A DNA stretch of 64,000 bases, from NCBI GenBank assembly GCA_031271865.1, contig JAISUW010000041.1:47748-111747 (forward strand). Reading direction: 5' to 3'. Shown here in pieces: positions 25,213 through 32,836 of the stretch. The position numbers and the translations under genes were made by a program. Below the pieces are notes generated by a model that ran no database searches, was not told where the DNA came from, and saw nothing but the letters and a program-made list of their open reading frames with translations. Numbering within the stretch: position 1 is the first letter of the stretch; each line of letters begins with the position of its first letter. The stretch is from Oscillospiraceae bacterium. Its GTDB lineage: Bacteria > Bacillota > Clostridia > Oscillospirales > Acutalibacteraceae.

Positions 25213-25766
25213 TCGTCTGCGTTTCCTTTCTTTTGTTCTCCGGGCCGGCGGAAAGGCGGCCGGTGCGGATTGCCATGCCCATGCGCGTGCTCATGGGGCG
25301 GACCGTGCATGGGCGGCGGCGGGAAAGGCGGCCGGAAAGCGCAGTCCTCTTTCTTGTGCAAGTCGGCCATCTTCCCGATGATGCGCACGAGGTGCAGCGC
25401 ATCCTCCTCCCCGAGTGCCTCCAGCATCCGGGCAGTGTTTTCGTTCATCTCCGTTTTGAAGTGCTGCGTAATCCGCCTGCCCTCTTCTGTCAGGTTCACG
25501 GTCACTTTCCGGCGATCCTCCGGATCCATCAAGCGGGTAATGAGTCCTTTCTTCTCCAACTTCTCCAGTGCCACGGAAATCCGCGCGGACGATACCTGCA
25601 TGGCATTTCCGATCGCACCCGGCGTGCAACCGTCCGGTTGGTCAGAAAGGAAGCCCAGCACGAAACCTTCCCCGCGCATTCCTTCTTCCATATGCTTGTG
25701 ACTGTCGCCGTGCCGCAAGCGAATCATGTTCTTATGGAACTCCACGGCCAATTCTTGGTAATCCAT
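25209..25766 (-). CDS. MarR family regulator of the ABC exporter operon
   Basis: A 185-residue winged-helix protein with CTPGAIGNAMQVSSARISVALEKLEKKGLITR and the wing DPEDRRKVTVNLTEEG. The C-terminal tail is rich in Pro, Gly and His (PPPPMHGPPHEHAHGHGNPHRPP), which could bind metal and is unusual for the family. It lies first in the operon, under a promoter overlapped by a dyad that is a likely binding site for itself. Confidence 0.88.
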   Translation of the reverse strand: MDYQELAVEFHKNMIRLRHGDSHKHMEEGMRGEGFVLGFLSDQPDGCTPGAIGNAMQVSSARISVALEKLEKKGLITRLMDPEDRRKVTVNLTEEGRRITQHFKTEMNENTARMLEALGEEDALHLVRIIGKMADLHKKEDCAFRPPFPPPPMHGPPHEHAHGHGNPHRPPFRRPGEQKKGNADE

Positions 25767-25806
25767 ATCCTCTGCTCCTTTCAGGCAAACTGTAATACTA
25801 TATTAA

Positions 25807-25848
25807 CTAACCCTGTTACATTATAACAGAGTTAGAGAATATTGTCAA
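25807..25848 (-). promoter_or_regulatory. marR operon promoter with overlapping dyad operator
   Basis: Minus strand TTGACA (25843-25848), 17-base spacer, TATAAT (25820-25825). A 12-base inverted repeat with one mismatch, CTAACCCTGTTA / TAACAGAGTTAG (25807-25818 and 25824-25835), covers the -10 element; this is the expected place and size for a MarR operator. Confidence 0.82.
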
Positions 25849-25890
25849 TGTTTTTCTGATAATTTTACAAATATTTCATCTTGCGTGTAC

Positions 25891-26799
25891 TTATGGTATG
25901 GAGAGTGTCAGCGTCGCCTCAATGGGGAAGTGGTCGGAAAGGTACTCTCCGTTGACCTTATCCTTGATGGTCTTGTAGTTCGTGGCTTTCAAGAGGTACT
26001 TGTTGCCCATGATATAGTCAATGCGCAGCCATGGGTTCTTGGTCTGGTAGTCGTGGAACGTAGGTTCTCGGGCGACTTTCGCACCTGTGAGGGAGTAGGC
26101 ATCTTTGATTCCGCCGTTGACAAGCAGCTTGTGCGGCGCAGCGGAGGGGTCGGAGTTAAAGTCACCCAAGAGGATGGTCGGGATGTCGCGCTCCTTGATA
26201 CGGCGCAAGAGGATTTTGGCGGATTCCTCGCGGGCTTTCGCGCTCTTCCAGTCCATATGGGCATTGATGACACGAAACGTCTTGCCGGTGGACTTTTCTT
26301 TCAGGACAGCCCAGCCGGCAATGCGGGCATCTTTCGCGCCCCAGCTGATCCACGGCATCCATTCCACTTCCGCCAGCCAAAACACACCCTGCTCAATGCA
26401 CTCAAAGCGGCTGCGTTTGTACATAATTGTAGAGCCGTCAATAAAGCCGAACCACTTCCCGATATTGGCGGCGAAGCCGTATTCGTCCCAGAGCGACACT
26501 CCCAAGGCTATACGCCAAAATTCAATCGTCTCCTGCGTCCCGATGATGTCCGGCGACTCGCGGCGGATCATATCCACAATGCCCGGTGCACGCGCCAGCG
26601 GGGAACGCGCCCACCACCCGGTGAAGAGTAGGTTGAATGTCATCGCTTTCACGGTAAGCGTACCCGCCGCAGCAGCGGTTGGCACAGACGCCGCCAGCAG
26701 GGCGCATACCAATAAACAAACGGCAAGTGCTTTCCACCATGCCGTTTTTTGACGATTGCGGTTTTGGACGTTTATTTTGTCTACAGGACGCTGCTTCAT
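25891..26799 (-). CDS. Secreted endonuclease/exonuclease/phosphatase-fold protein
   Basis: The 302-residue product has an N-terminal basic region and a hydrophobic signal segment (ALAVCLLVCALLAASVPTAAAA), then an EEP fold with MTFNLLF, IIGTQET, DWKS, LLGDFNSDPS and the final SDHFPIEATL. These carry the metal and catalytic residues (N, E, D-x-N, S-D-H). The substrate could be DNA, a phospholipid or a phosphoinositide; the secreted location suggests an extracellular role. The ATG at 26799 follows GGAG by five bases; the GTG two codons earlier is less likely. Confidence 0.85.
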   Translation of the reverse strand: MKQRPVDKINVQNRNRQKTAWWKALAVCLLVCALLAASVPTAAAAGTLTVKAMTFNLLFTGWWARSPLARAPGIVDMIRRESPDIIGTQETIEFWRIALGVSLWDEYGFAANIGKWFGFIDGSTIMYKRSRFECIEQGVFWLAEVEWMPWISWGAKDARIAGWAVLKEKSTGKTFRVINAHMDWKSAKAREESAKILLRRIKERDIPTILLGDFNSDPSAAPHKLLVNGGIKDAYSLTGAKVAREPTFHDYQTKNPWLRIDYIMGNKYLLKATNYKTIKDKVNGEYLSDHFPIEATLTLSIP

Positions 26800-26835
26800 A
26801 GGCACTCCGTTCTTGCATCTGTTCTTGGTTCTATG

Positions 26836-26864
26836 ATTATATCATATTTGCCCGAATAATGCAA
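26836..26864 (-). promoter_or_regulatory. Promoter of the secreted EEP-fold gene
   Basis: Minus strand TTGCAT, 17-base spacer, TATAAT, about 35 bases before the ATG. Confidence 0.82.
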
Positions 26865-26882
26865 GGGAGTGGGAATAATTTC

Positions 26883-27623
26883 CTATATAAGCAAATCCTT
26901 ACTCTGCACCGTCGGACAATAGAACTTCTCAATATAGGAGAGTATGAGCTGCAAGCCTTCCTCATGCTGCACATAGGGCGGTTTGGCGGGGTTGTACATA
27001 CAGTCCGTCAGGTCGCGGCAGAGGCAGGGCTTCATGCCGCGGCGTAGCATCGCTTTGATGGCAAAGGGGCGGTTCAGGATGCACATATTCGTATGCACAC
27101 CCATATAAATGATGCGCGCAATGCCGTTCTGCTTCAGGATGGCATAGACGGTATCGCCGTTATCGGAGATGTAATCCCGCTCCGGGTTAATCTCAATAAT
27201 CTCATTCTGCCGGTACCAGACGCAGGTGTTGGGCTTGTGCTTGTCCTGCGAGTCGCTCCCGCCATCGGAGGAGTCTATCGGCTGCGGGATGTCAAGGATT
27301 TGAATTAATTCCGGCGGCTCTATACTTTCCACTGCCTTGGCACGGAGGTAGGCCGGGTGGTCGGCGTAGAACTTCATGCAGTCGGAGGGCGCGTGGATAA
27401 CAAAGCCCCCCGCTGCACGCAAGGCGTTGGCGGCAGAATTAATTTGCGGCGCGAGGGAACCTGCGCGCAGTGTGGCGCCTTTGGACCAATGCTCCTGCCA
27501 CATATCAACAATCACAATGGCAACTTTGTCCGCCGGCAGGTTTTCTTCCGCAATCTTCGTCTGCCAGAAGCGTAAACCATCGGCATTGTTCGTGAGTTCT
27601 TGGGTTTGGAGGTGCAGTGTCAT
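26883..27623 (-). CDS. Isochorismatase-family cysteine hydrolase
   Basis: A 246-residue protein with the family nucleophile in GVHTNMCI and the early aspartate in VAIVIVDMWQEHW. The family includes nicotinamidases, isochorismatases and N-carbamoyl hydrolases; here an approximately 50-residue loop between strands, which includes SSDGGSDSQDKHKP, is longer than in simple nicotinamidases. The start at 27623 has AAAGGGAA upstream. It lies downstream of a Gfo/Idh/MocA oxidoreductase and a sugar-epimerase-like gene, so a role in sugar or polyol-derived amide breakdown is possible but unproven. Confidence 0.8.
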   Translation of the reverse strand: MTLHLQTQELTNNADGLRFWQTKIAEENLPADKVAIVIVDMWQEHWSKGATLRAGSLAPQINSAANALRAAGGFVIHAPSDCMKFYADHPAYLRAKAVESIEPPELIQILDIPQPIDSSDGGSDSQDKHKPNTCVWYRQNEIIEINPERDYISDNGDTVYAILKQNGIARIIYMGVHTNMCILNRPFAIKAMLRRGMKPCLCRDLTDCMYNPAKPPYVQHEEGLQLILSYIEKFYCPTVQSKDLLI

Positions 27624-27684
27624 AGCTTTGTTCCCTTTCACGAAAGATACTTACAGAAAAGCAAAACGAACCAATCGAAAAGCC

Positions 27685-27715
27685 GGTGACAGTTCCCATA
27701 CGGTGAACTGTCACC
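27685..27715 (-). terminator. Hairpin after the Gfo/Idh/MocA gene
   Basis: Eleven-base perfect stem GGTGACAGTTC/GAACTGTCACC with a nine-base loop, followed on the minus strand by GGCTTTTCG. It may partly separate the isochorismatase gene from the genes upstream. Confidence 0.5.
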
Positions 27716-27732
27716 TGTTACCTGTCAACTGT

Positions 27733-28731
27733 TTAAAGCCCCTCATCCAGTAAGGCTTGCGCTAGGATAATCTCCGCGAGCTTCATGGTATTCACAGCGT
27801 TCTTGAAGGAACACATAGGCTCCGGTCCGCCCTGACAGCCTTCTACCCAAGCCTTGGCAGCTGCATAGACGCCTTGGTGGTAATAGTTGTCATGTGAGCC
27901 GGCGAATTCCTCGGCATTATAGGCGTGGGTCGGGGTGAGGGAGCCGTTCTCATAGATATAGCCCATGCCCTCATGCTCCGCTTCCACAAAGCAGCCGGGG
28001 GAGTGCATCTCTACGGCGAAAATGCGTTTGCCGGAGGACCAATTGTTCATTAAGTGACCGACGGCGCCGTTCTCGAAAGTCATCTGCGCCATGATGTAGT
28101 TGATGTCCACTGTGCCGATACGGCGGCAGACGGAGTCAATCGACTTCACTTCAGAGCCGACCATCCAGCGCAGGGTGTCCAATGCGTGAACGGTGTCGTC
28201 CATCATGTGGTCACGCGCACCCAAGAAATTGGAGCAGTCCGCCTTATAAAACTTGCAGACGGCGTGTGTGATTTCACCATGCTTCAGGGCTTCCTCGCGC
28301 AGCTGCGTCACCATCGGACAGTGGCGGCGCTGTAAGCTTACTTGTGTACAGAGGTTCTTCTGCTCGGCATAGTACGCCAGCGCCCGCGCTTGGTGAATCG
28401 TGAGCGCCAAAGGCTTTTCAATATACAAATGTATCCCGCGGCGCAGGCACTCCACCCAGATGTCATACATGATGTGCGGCTGGCCGATGACCACCGCACC
28501 GTCCGGCTTCACCTCATCCAGCATCTTGCGGTATTCGCCCTCATACCGGTTGTCGCCCCAGCGCCCTTCGATGCCGTACTTGTCTGCCGTGTCCTTCAGG
28601 CGCGAGGGACTGATGTCGCAGATTCCCGCTATCTCCACCAGTCCGTCCTTTTGCAGATGGCTGAATGCAGGATAGATGACTTGGTTTGCGCGGCCGCCCG
28701 CGCCGATCATTACGATTCTTAATGGTTCCAT
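27733..28731 (-). CDS. Gfo/Idh/MocA family oxidoreductase
   Basis: A 332-residue NAD(P)-dependent dehydrogenase of sugars or polyols. The Rossmann motif GAGGRANQVIYPAF is at the N-terminus, and the family Lys-Pro pair is in HLYIEKPLAL. The C-terminal half is the usual alpha/beta substrate domain with HMMDDTVHALDTLRWM. AAGGAG stands upstream of the ATG. Likely acts with the TIM-barrel protein encoded just before it, a common pairing in inositol-like or sugar catabolism. Confidence 0.86.
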   Translation of the reverse strand: MEPLRIVMIGAGGRANQVIYPAFSHLQKDGLVEIAGICDISPSRLKDTADKYGIEGRWGDNRYEGEYRKMLDEVKPDGAVVIGQPHIMYDIWVECLRRGIHLYIEKPLALTIHQARALAYYAEQKNLCTQVSLQRRHCPMVTQLREEALKHGEITHAVCKFYKADCSNFLGARDHMMDDTVHALDTLRWMVGSEVKSIDSVCRRIGTVDINYIMAQMTFENGAVGHLMNNWSSGKRIFAVEMHSPGCFVEAEHEGMGYIYENGSLTPTHAYNAEEFAGSHDNYYHQGVYAAAKAWVEGCQGGPEPMCSFKNAVNTMKLAEIILAQALLDEGL

Positions 28732-28758
28732 GCGTGGTACTCCTTACTTATGTGTGGG

Positions 28759-28826
28759 GGGGCCGTATTACGGCCCCTGGGGAGAGACCGCAATGCGGTC
28801 TCCGGGAGGAACCGCAATGCGGTTCC
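28759..28826. repeat. Class 1 palindrome array, three 19-base hairpins
   Basis: Perfect 9+1+9 inverted repeats at 28759-28777, 28784-28802 and 28808-28826 (centres 25 and 24 bases apart), left arms GGGGCCGTA, GAGACCGCA and GGAACCGCA. They lie between the TIM-barrel gene and the oxidoreductase gene, inside the operon. Confidence 0.9.
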
Positions 28827-28835
28827 CGCACGAAC

Positions 28836-29669
28836 TCAGCTGTTGAACAGCCCTTTGATGTAGCCAATATCAAACTTGGTCAAACGATCTACAGACGGCT
28901 CATCGGTATACTCTGCGGGCAGGCAGATTGTACCTTGATAGCCGCGCTCCTTGAGGTAGTCGACGGCGGTTTTCCAGCGGCACATACCGTGCGGACCGGT
29001 GGTCCAACGCACGCCCCAAGAGGCGCGTTCGGCATCGGGCATATTGGAGCGGTACCAGTAGGCGTTTTTGAAATTGACCATACAGAGTTGGTTCCAGAGC
29101 AAATCCAATACGAGGCGCGGGTTTTCCCCCGCCAACCCGGAGTGTCCGGCATCCCAGACAGCGGCGATGCATTTGGGATCATAGTCCTTGAGGAAGATGT
29201 AGGTATCATAGGAATTTGCGATGTCATTCTGCCCATAGTGCATCTGTACGCCAAGGGTGACACCGTGCTTTTGCGCCATGACTGCGATGGCATCGTACTT
29301 CTGCCGAAGGGATGTGTAGTTGTCCCAGAAACCTTTGGAGCTATCCAAGCTCTGGCAGATACGGATAATGGGGATACCGTTCTCGCCGCAGGCGGCGAAG
29401 AGGTCTTCTGAGGCACCTACGACTTTGCCCTTGCCGTCCTCTACGGCAACATCAATGCCGCAAGCGATGGAAGCGACGCCGACACCGCTTGCTTTGAGGG
29501 TGGAAACAAGCCGCTTGATACCTGCCGCGCCTTCCTCCGGCTGTACCTGATAGCCGCCGCGCAGCGGATACTCCACGGCATCGAAGCCGAAGCCCGCGAC
29601 TAGCTCTCCCAGTTCCTCCAAAGTCTGTTTCTTCCATGGTTTTGTGAATACGCTGTATTGGATAGCCAT
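28836..29669 (-). CDS. Sugar phosphate isomerase/epimerase-like TIM-barrel protein
   Basis: A 277-residue xylose-isomerase-like TIM barrel (AP endonuclease 2 superfamily). Visible features are the first strand YSVFTKPW, FDAVEYPLRGG, the metal-ligand region GVQMHYGQNDIANS and AAVWDAGHSGLAG. The start at 29669 has GGAGG seven bases upstream, although the frame stays open to 30086. First gene of the group read from the promoter at 29745. The exact sugar is unknown. Confidence 0.82.
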   Translation of the reverse strand: MAIQYSVFTKPWKKQTLEELGELVAGFGFDAVEYPLRGGYQVQPEEGAAGIKRLVSTLKASGVGVASIACGIDVAVEDGKGKVVGASEDLFAACGENGIPIIRICQSLDSSKGFWDNYTSLRQKYDAIAVMAQKHGVTLGVQMHYGQNDIANSYDTYIFLKDYDPKCIAAVWDAGHSGLAGENPRLVLDLLWNQLCMVNFKNAYWYRSNMPDAERASWGVRWTTGPHGMCRWKTAVDYLKERGYQGTICLPAEYTDEPSVDRLTKFDIGYIKGLFNS

Positions 29670-29744
29670 TCTCTGTCCTCCCAAATCGGTTTTGACGCAC
29701 AATTTTTGCCGCTCGCCGCACAAGACGGTGCGGCAACAATCGTT

Positions 29745-29773
29745 ATTATACGCCATTGTGCAAGAATTGTCAA
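29745..29773 (-). promoter_or_regulatory. Promoter of the TIM-barrel/oxidoreductase operon
   Basis: Minus strand TTGACA, 17-base spacer, TATAAT. In the leader, TTGCCGCAC, GTGCGGC and GCGGCAA lie in a row, so GCCGC can pair with either of two downstream partners, giving two mutually exclusive hairpins. Confidence 0.85.
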
Positions 29774-29839
29774 GTGCGGATTTCGTACGCAGACAACACA
29801 GATTCGCACGAAGATCTTCATGCTTGCTTATCTTGCCAC

Positions 29840-29868
29840 TTGACAAATGCCCGGTTCCATGGTACAAT
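29840..29868 (+). promoter_or_regulatory. Promoter of the pseudokinase-rsmG operon
   Basis: TTGACA, 17-base spacer, TACAAT, divergent from the promoter at 29745. Confidence 0.85.
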
Positions 29869-29967
29869 AGCATTGAAAAATTGACGCGAAGGGAAAGAGG
29901 TGCGGTCTGCGGCAACCATGCTTGCGTTTTTCGATGTGCGCAACCTGTTGCCAATACCACTAAAGCT

Positions 29968-31797
29968 ATGGACACTAAGGATTTATGCATGGGTTGTCTG
30001 CATATGCGGGGCGGGGCGGATCCTTGTCCGCATTGCGGAGCGCCGGCTGATGTGAAGCAACCTGAGCCTTTTCTGCCATTGCGCACGGTTTTGGGCGGCC
30101 GCTATTTGATCGGCAGGGTCAGCTACCGCGGCAGCGATGGGGTAATGTACATCGCTTGGGATGCAGTTGAGAACCGACCGGTCTGCATCAATGAGTTTTT
30201 TCCGGAAACGCTGGCATTCCGCGCCTATACAGCACCGCAAGCCGAAAACGGAGGAAATGCCAATGCCGTCTTGGTCATGAACGGCTGCGAACCGGCGTAT
30301 GCCGACTGCATGGCCTCTTTCCTGCAACTATGGCGCACCTTAGAGAAGATTCCGCCGCTGACTGCGTTACCCCGCGTGAGTTCTGTTTTTGAAGAGAACG
30401 GCACAGCGTATGCGGTTTCAGAGTATATAGAAGAGCAGACCCTTCGCAACTACCTGCTGCAGACGCCGCAGGGCTTCATCTCCTTTGAGAAAGCCCGCCC
30501 GCTCTTAATGCCTGTGCTGTCAGCCGTGGAGGCAATCCATGAGGCAGGCATTCTGCACCGCGGCATCTCCCCGAACACCCTCATGGTCGGAGAGGACGGC
30601 AAGGTGCGTCTGCGCGGCTTTGAAATATGGCAAGCCCGCACAGCACACGGCGGGTTAACTGCCGATCTCTCTCCCGGGTATGCGGCGGCGGAACAGTATG
30701 CCTCCGAGGAGGCGCAAGGACCATGGACGGATATTTATGCATTTGGGGCAGTCTTATACCGTTGCTTGGTCGGCACCGACCCGGAGGACGCGCTCTCCCG
30801 GTGCCGCAACGACAAGCTCATGATACCGGCCCGCTTTGCCGAACAGATTCCGGCCTATGCGCTGGATGGCTTGGTGGGTGCCTTGCAGATTTATGCCGAA
30901 GGGCGCACTCGTACCGCCGACCAACTGCGGCAAGAACTCTCCGCCGCCCCGACTGTAATTCTGACCGGCGGCAACGGTATTCCGGAACGCAAGCGGCCCA
31001 ATACAGCAGAGCGCAACCTCGCCGCCGCCGCCGCTTTAGCCGGTACGGAACCTGAACAAAAGAAGCCCCTTACCGGCGCGCAGGTAACCATGCGGACGAT
31101 TCTGATTGTCTTGTTGGTGGCGCTGCTCGCGGCGGTGGCATTCTTTGTTTTCTCCCCCACCTACCGGGAGCGGTTCTTCTCCGCCCTCGGTGGGAAAGAA
31201 GCCGTTACCGAATCCACAACCGCCGCGCAAATTCCCATGCCCACTTTTGTAGGGCAATTCTATTCCAAAGAACTGACCGGGCGCTATGCCGGGCAGCTCT
31301 CTTTTACAGTCACAAATGAAGCCGATGCCTCCCATGATGCGGGTATTATTGTAGCGCAGTCCGTTGCTCCCGACGAGCTTGTGGATTTGGGTACCCAAGT
31401 CATCCTTGTCGTGTCTTCCGGCGCTCCCGGAAAGATTGTGCCGAATGTCGTCGGAAAAGGCTTAGTGGAGGCGGAAAGCGACCTCACGGCGTTGGGCTTC
31501 CTAGTGGAATACAATACCCAAGAGAACGCCGAACCCTCGAAGGATGGTATTGTGATCTCCTCCTACCCCGCCGCCGGGGAAGAACTGAAGCCCGGGGAAA
31601 CAGTTTTCCTCGAAGTCTACGGCAATGCCGACGGTTCCTCGCTTGAGGCCGACCCGAGCCTCACGGAACCTACCGAAGTAACCGAAGTCTGGACCGCCAT
31701 TCCGACGTCTGCAACCACCGCCGAAACAGAAAGCACCGACGAAACAGCAGATGAAACAGTAGAGGTAACCGATACCCTCCCCGCAGAGGAAGACTGA
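29968..31797 (+). CDS. PASTA-domain serine/threonine protein kinase homologue, catalytically degenerate
   Basis: A 609-residue protein: an N-terminal zinc-ribbon-like C-x2-C-x9-C-x2-C (C7, C10, C20, C23), a kinase fold (about 45-325), a membrane helix (about 377-396), two PASTA-like domains (about 423-553), and an acidic Thr-rich tail. Every key kinase residue is altered: the VAIK lysine is Asn (VCIN, N75), HRD is HRG (197-199) with the following D-N replaced by N-T, and DFG is GFE (217-219). Fold motifs such as SPGYAAAEQY and GPWTDIYAFG remain. It probably binds muropeptide-like ligands outside and acts as a scaffold inside; this is inference. The start keeps the first cysteine pair but has no good ribosome site. 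Confidence 0.85.
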   Translation: MDTKDLCMGCLHMRGGADPCPHCGAPADVKQPEPFLPLRTVLGGRYLIGRVSYRGSDGVMYIAWDAVENRPVCINEFFPETLAFRAYTAPQAENGGNANAVLVMNGCEPAYADCMASFLQLWRTLEKIPPLTALPRVSSVFEENGTAYAVSEYIEEQTLRNYLLQTPQGFISFEKARPLLMPVLSAVEAIHEAGILHRGISPNTLMVGEDGKVRLRGFEIWQARTAHGGLTADLSPGYAAAEQYASEEAQGPWTDIYAFGAVLYRCLVGTDPEDALSRCRNDKLMIPARFAEQIPAYALDGLVGALQIYAEGRTRTADQLRQELSAAPTVILTGGNGIPERKRPNTAERNLAAAAALAGTEPEQKKPLTGAQVTMRTILIVLLVALLAAVAFFVFSPTYRERFFSALGGKEAVTESTTAAQIPMPTFVGQFYSKELTGRYAGQLSFTVTNEADASHDAGIIVAQSVAPDELVDLGTQVILVVSSGAPGKIVPNVVGKGLVEAESDLTALGFLVEYNTQENAEPSKDGIVISSYPAAGEELKPGETVFLEVYGNADGSSLEADPSLTEPTEVTEVWTAIPTSATTAETESTDETADETVEVTDTLPAEED

Positions 31798-31799
31798 GC

Positions 31800-32561
31800 A
31801 TGGACAAAGCCCTCCTGCGCGCCCTTGCAGCCGATATAGGCATAACGCTGGATGCACAAGCCCTCCGCCGCTTTGAAATATACGAGTCTTTCCTCTTAGA
31901 AGAGAATCAAAAGTATAACCTCACCGCCGTTACTGACAGCCGTGAGGTGCTGTATAAGCACTTCTTTGACAGCCTGACCGTGGTGGGGGCGTATATGGAG
32001 CAATGCTCCGAAGACGGAGCAATGCTCCCTATATGGAGCAATGCTCCATCTCTCCTCGACGTAGGGAGCGGCGCGGGCTTCCCGGGGATGTGCCTTGGGA
32101 TAGCGTACCCGGAGTGGCGAATCACGCTGCTGGACAGCACTGGGAAGAAGTGCCGCTTCCTGGAGGCACTGGCGGAGCGTTTGGCATTGCCGAATATTCG
32201 AGTTATATGCGGCAGAGCGGAGGAACTGGGGCACGACACGAAGCACCGTGAGCAGTATGATATTGTGACGGCGCGGGCGGTCGCGCGCCTGACGGTATTG
32301 GCGGAGTACTGCCTGCCGTTTTGCAAAGTGGGGGGCATCTGCCTCTGGCCAAAGGGGGAGCGTGCCGCAGAGGAAATCGCGGCGGCGAGGGATGTAATTT
32401 CCGAATTGGGAGGAAATAGTAACAAAATTATTGCAAAAGTAACAAAACAAACGCCTTTAGCCGATAAAAAATGCACAATTTTTTTAAAAAAGATTCGACC
32501 TACTCCGACGAAATACCCCAGAAAACAAGCAGATATTACAAAATCCGACAAGAATCGATAG
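31800..32561 (+). CDS. rsmG: 16S rRNA (guanine527-N7)-methyltransferase RsmG
   Basis: S-adenosylmethionine-dependent methyltransferase for G527 of 16S rRNA. The 253-residue product shows HFFDSLT, the SAM motif LLDVGSGAGFPG (85-96), VTARAVARL and the C-terminal RPTPTKYPRK. Between DSLT and LLDVG it is about a dozen residues longer than the E. coli and B. subtilis proteins as I recall them, and exactly this stretch is encoded by three palindromic repeats. It starts two bases after the pseudokinase stop. Confidence 0.93.
   Translation: MDKALLRALAADIGITLDAQALRRFEIYESFLLEENQKYNLTAVTDSREVLYKHFFDSLTVVGAYMEQCSEDGAMLPIWSNAPSLLDVGSGAGFPGMCLGIAYPEWRITLLDSTGKKCRFLEALAERLALPNIRVICGRAEELGHDTKHREQYDIVTARAVARLTVLAEYCLPFCKVGGICLWPKGERAAEEIAAARDVISELGGNSNKIIAKVTKQTPLADKKCTIFLKKIRPTPTKYPRKQADITKSDKNR
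31997..32048. repeat. Three palindromes with AAT loop inside rsmG
   Basis: GGAGCAATGCTCC at 31997-32009, 32016-32028 and 32035-32047 (the last extends to 15 bases with T/A at the ends), spaced 19 and 19 bases. The arm-loop-arm size and 19-base spacing match the GTA-loop class between the glycerol-3-phosphate dehydrogenase genes; the loop sequence matches class 1. The DNA is translated in frame. Confidence 0.9.
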
Positions 32562-32604
32562 GGGATCATGTCGAAGAGAGCCGAAATCTGTCGAAAAGAA
32601 ATTG

Positions 32605-32633
32605 TTGACAAAGATTACATTTTGTGATAAAAT
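32605..32633 (+). promoter_or_regulatory. Promoter of parB
   Basis: TTGACA, 17-base spacer, TAAAAT; leader of about 195 bases before parB. Apart from this promoter I see no gene in 32562-32836. Confidence 0.82.
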
Positions 32634-32836
32634 GTCATTATCCCAAACGGACAGAATGACAAAATTTCCCATAACAAAATTTGCCGCCGGAGGGATATTA
32701 GGAGGGAAGCCGTCGACCAATGAACAAGCCGAGAAAAGCTCGGCGCAGCGGTTGCAGGAAGTCAGCATAAAGGAAAGCGCCAAACAGACGCGGACAAGCT
32801 GTCATTTTTGTTTACTGCGTAGGAAGGGTGAACACC

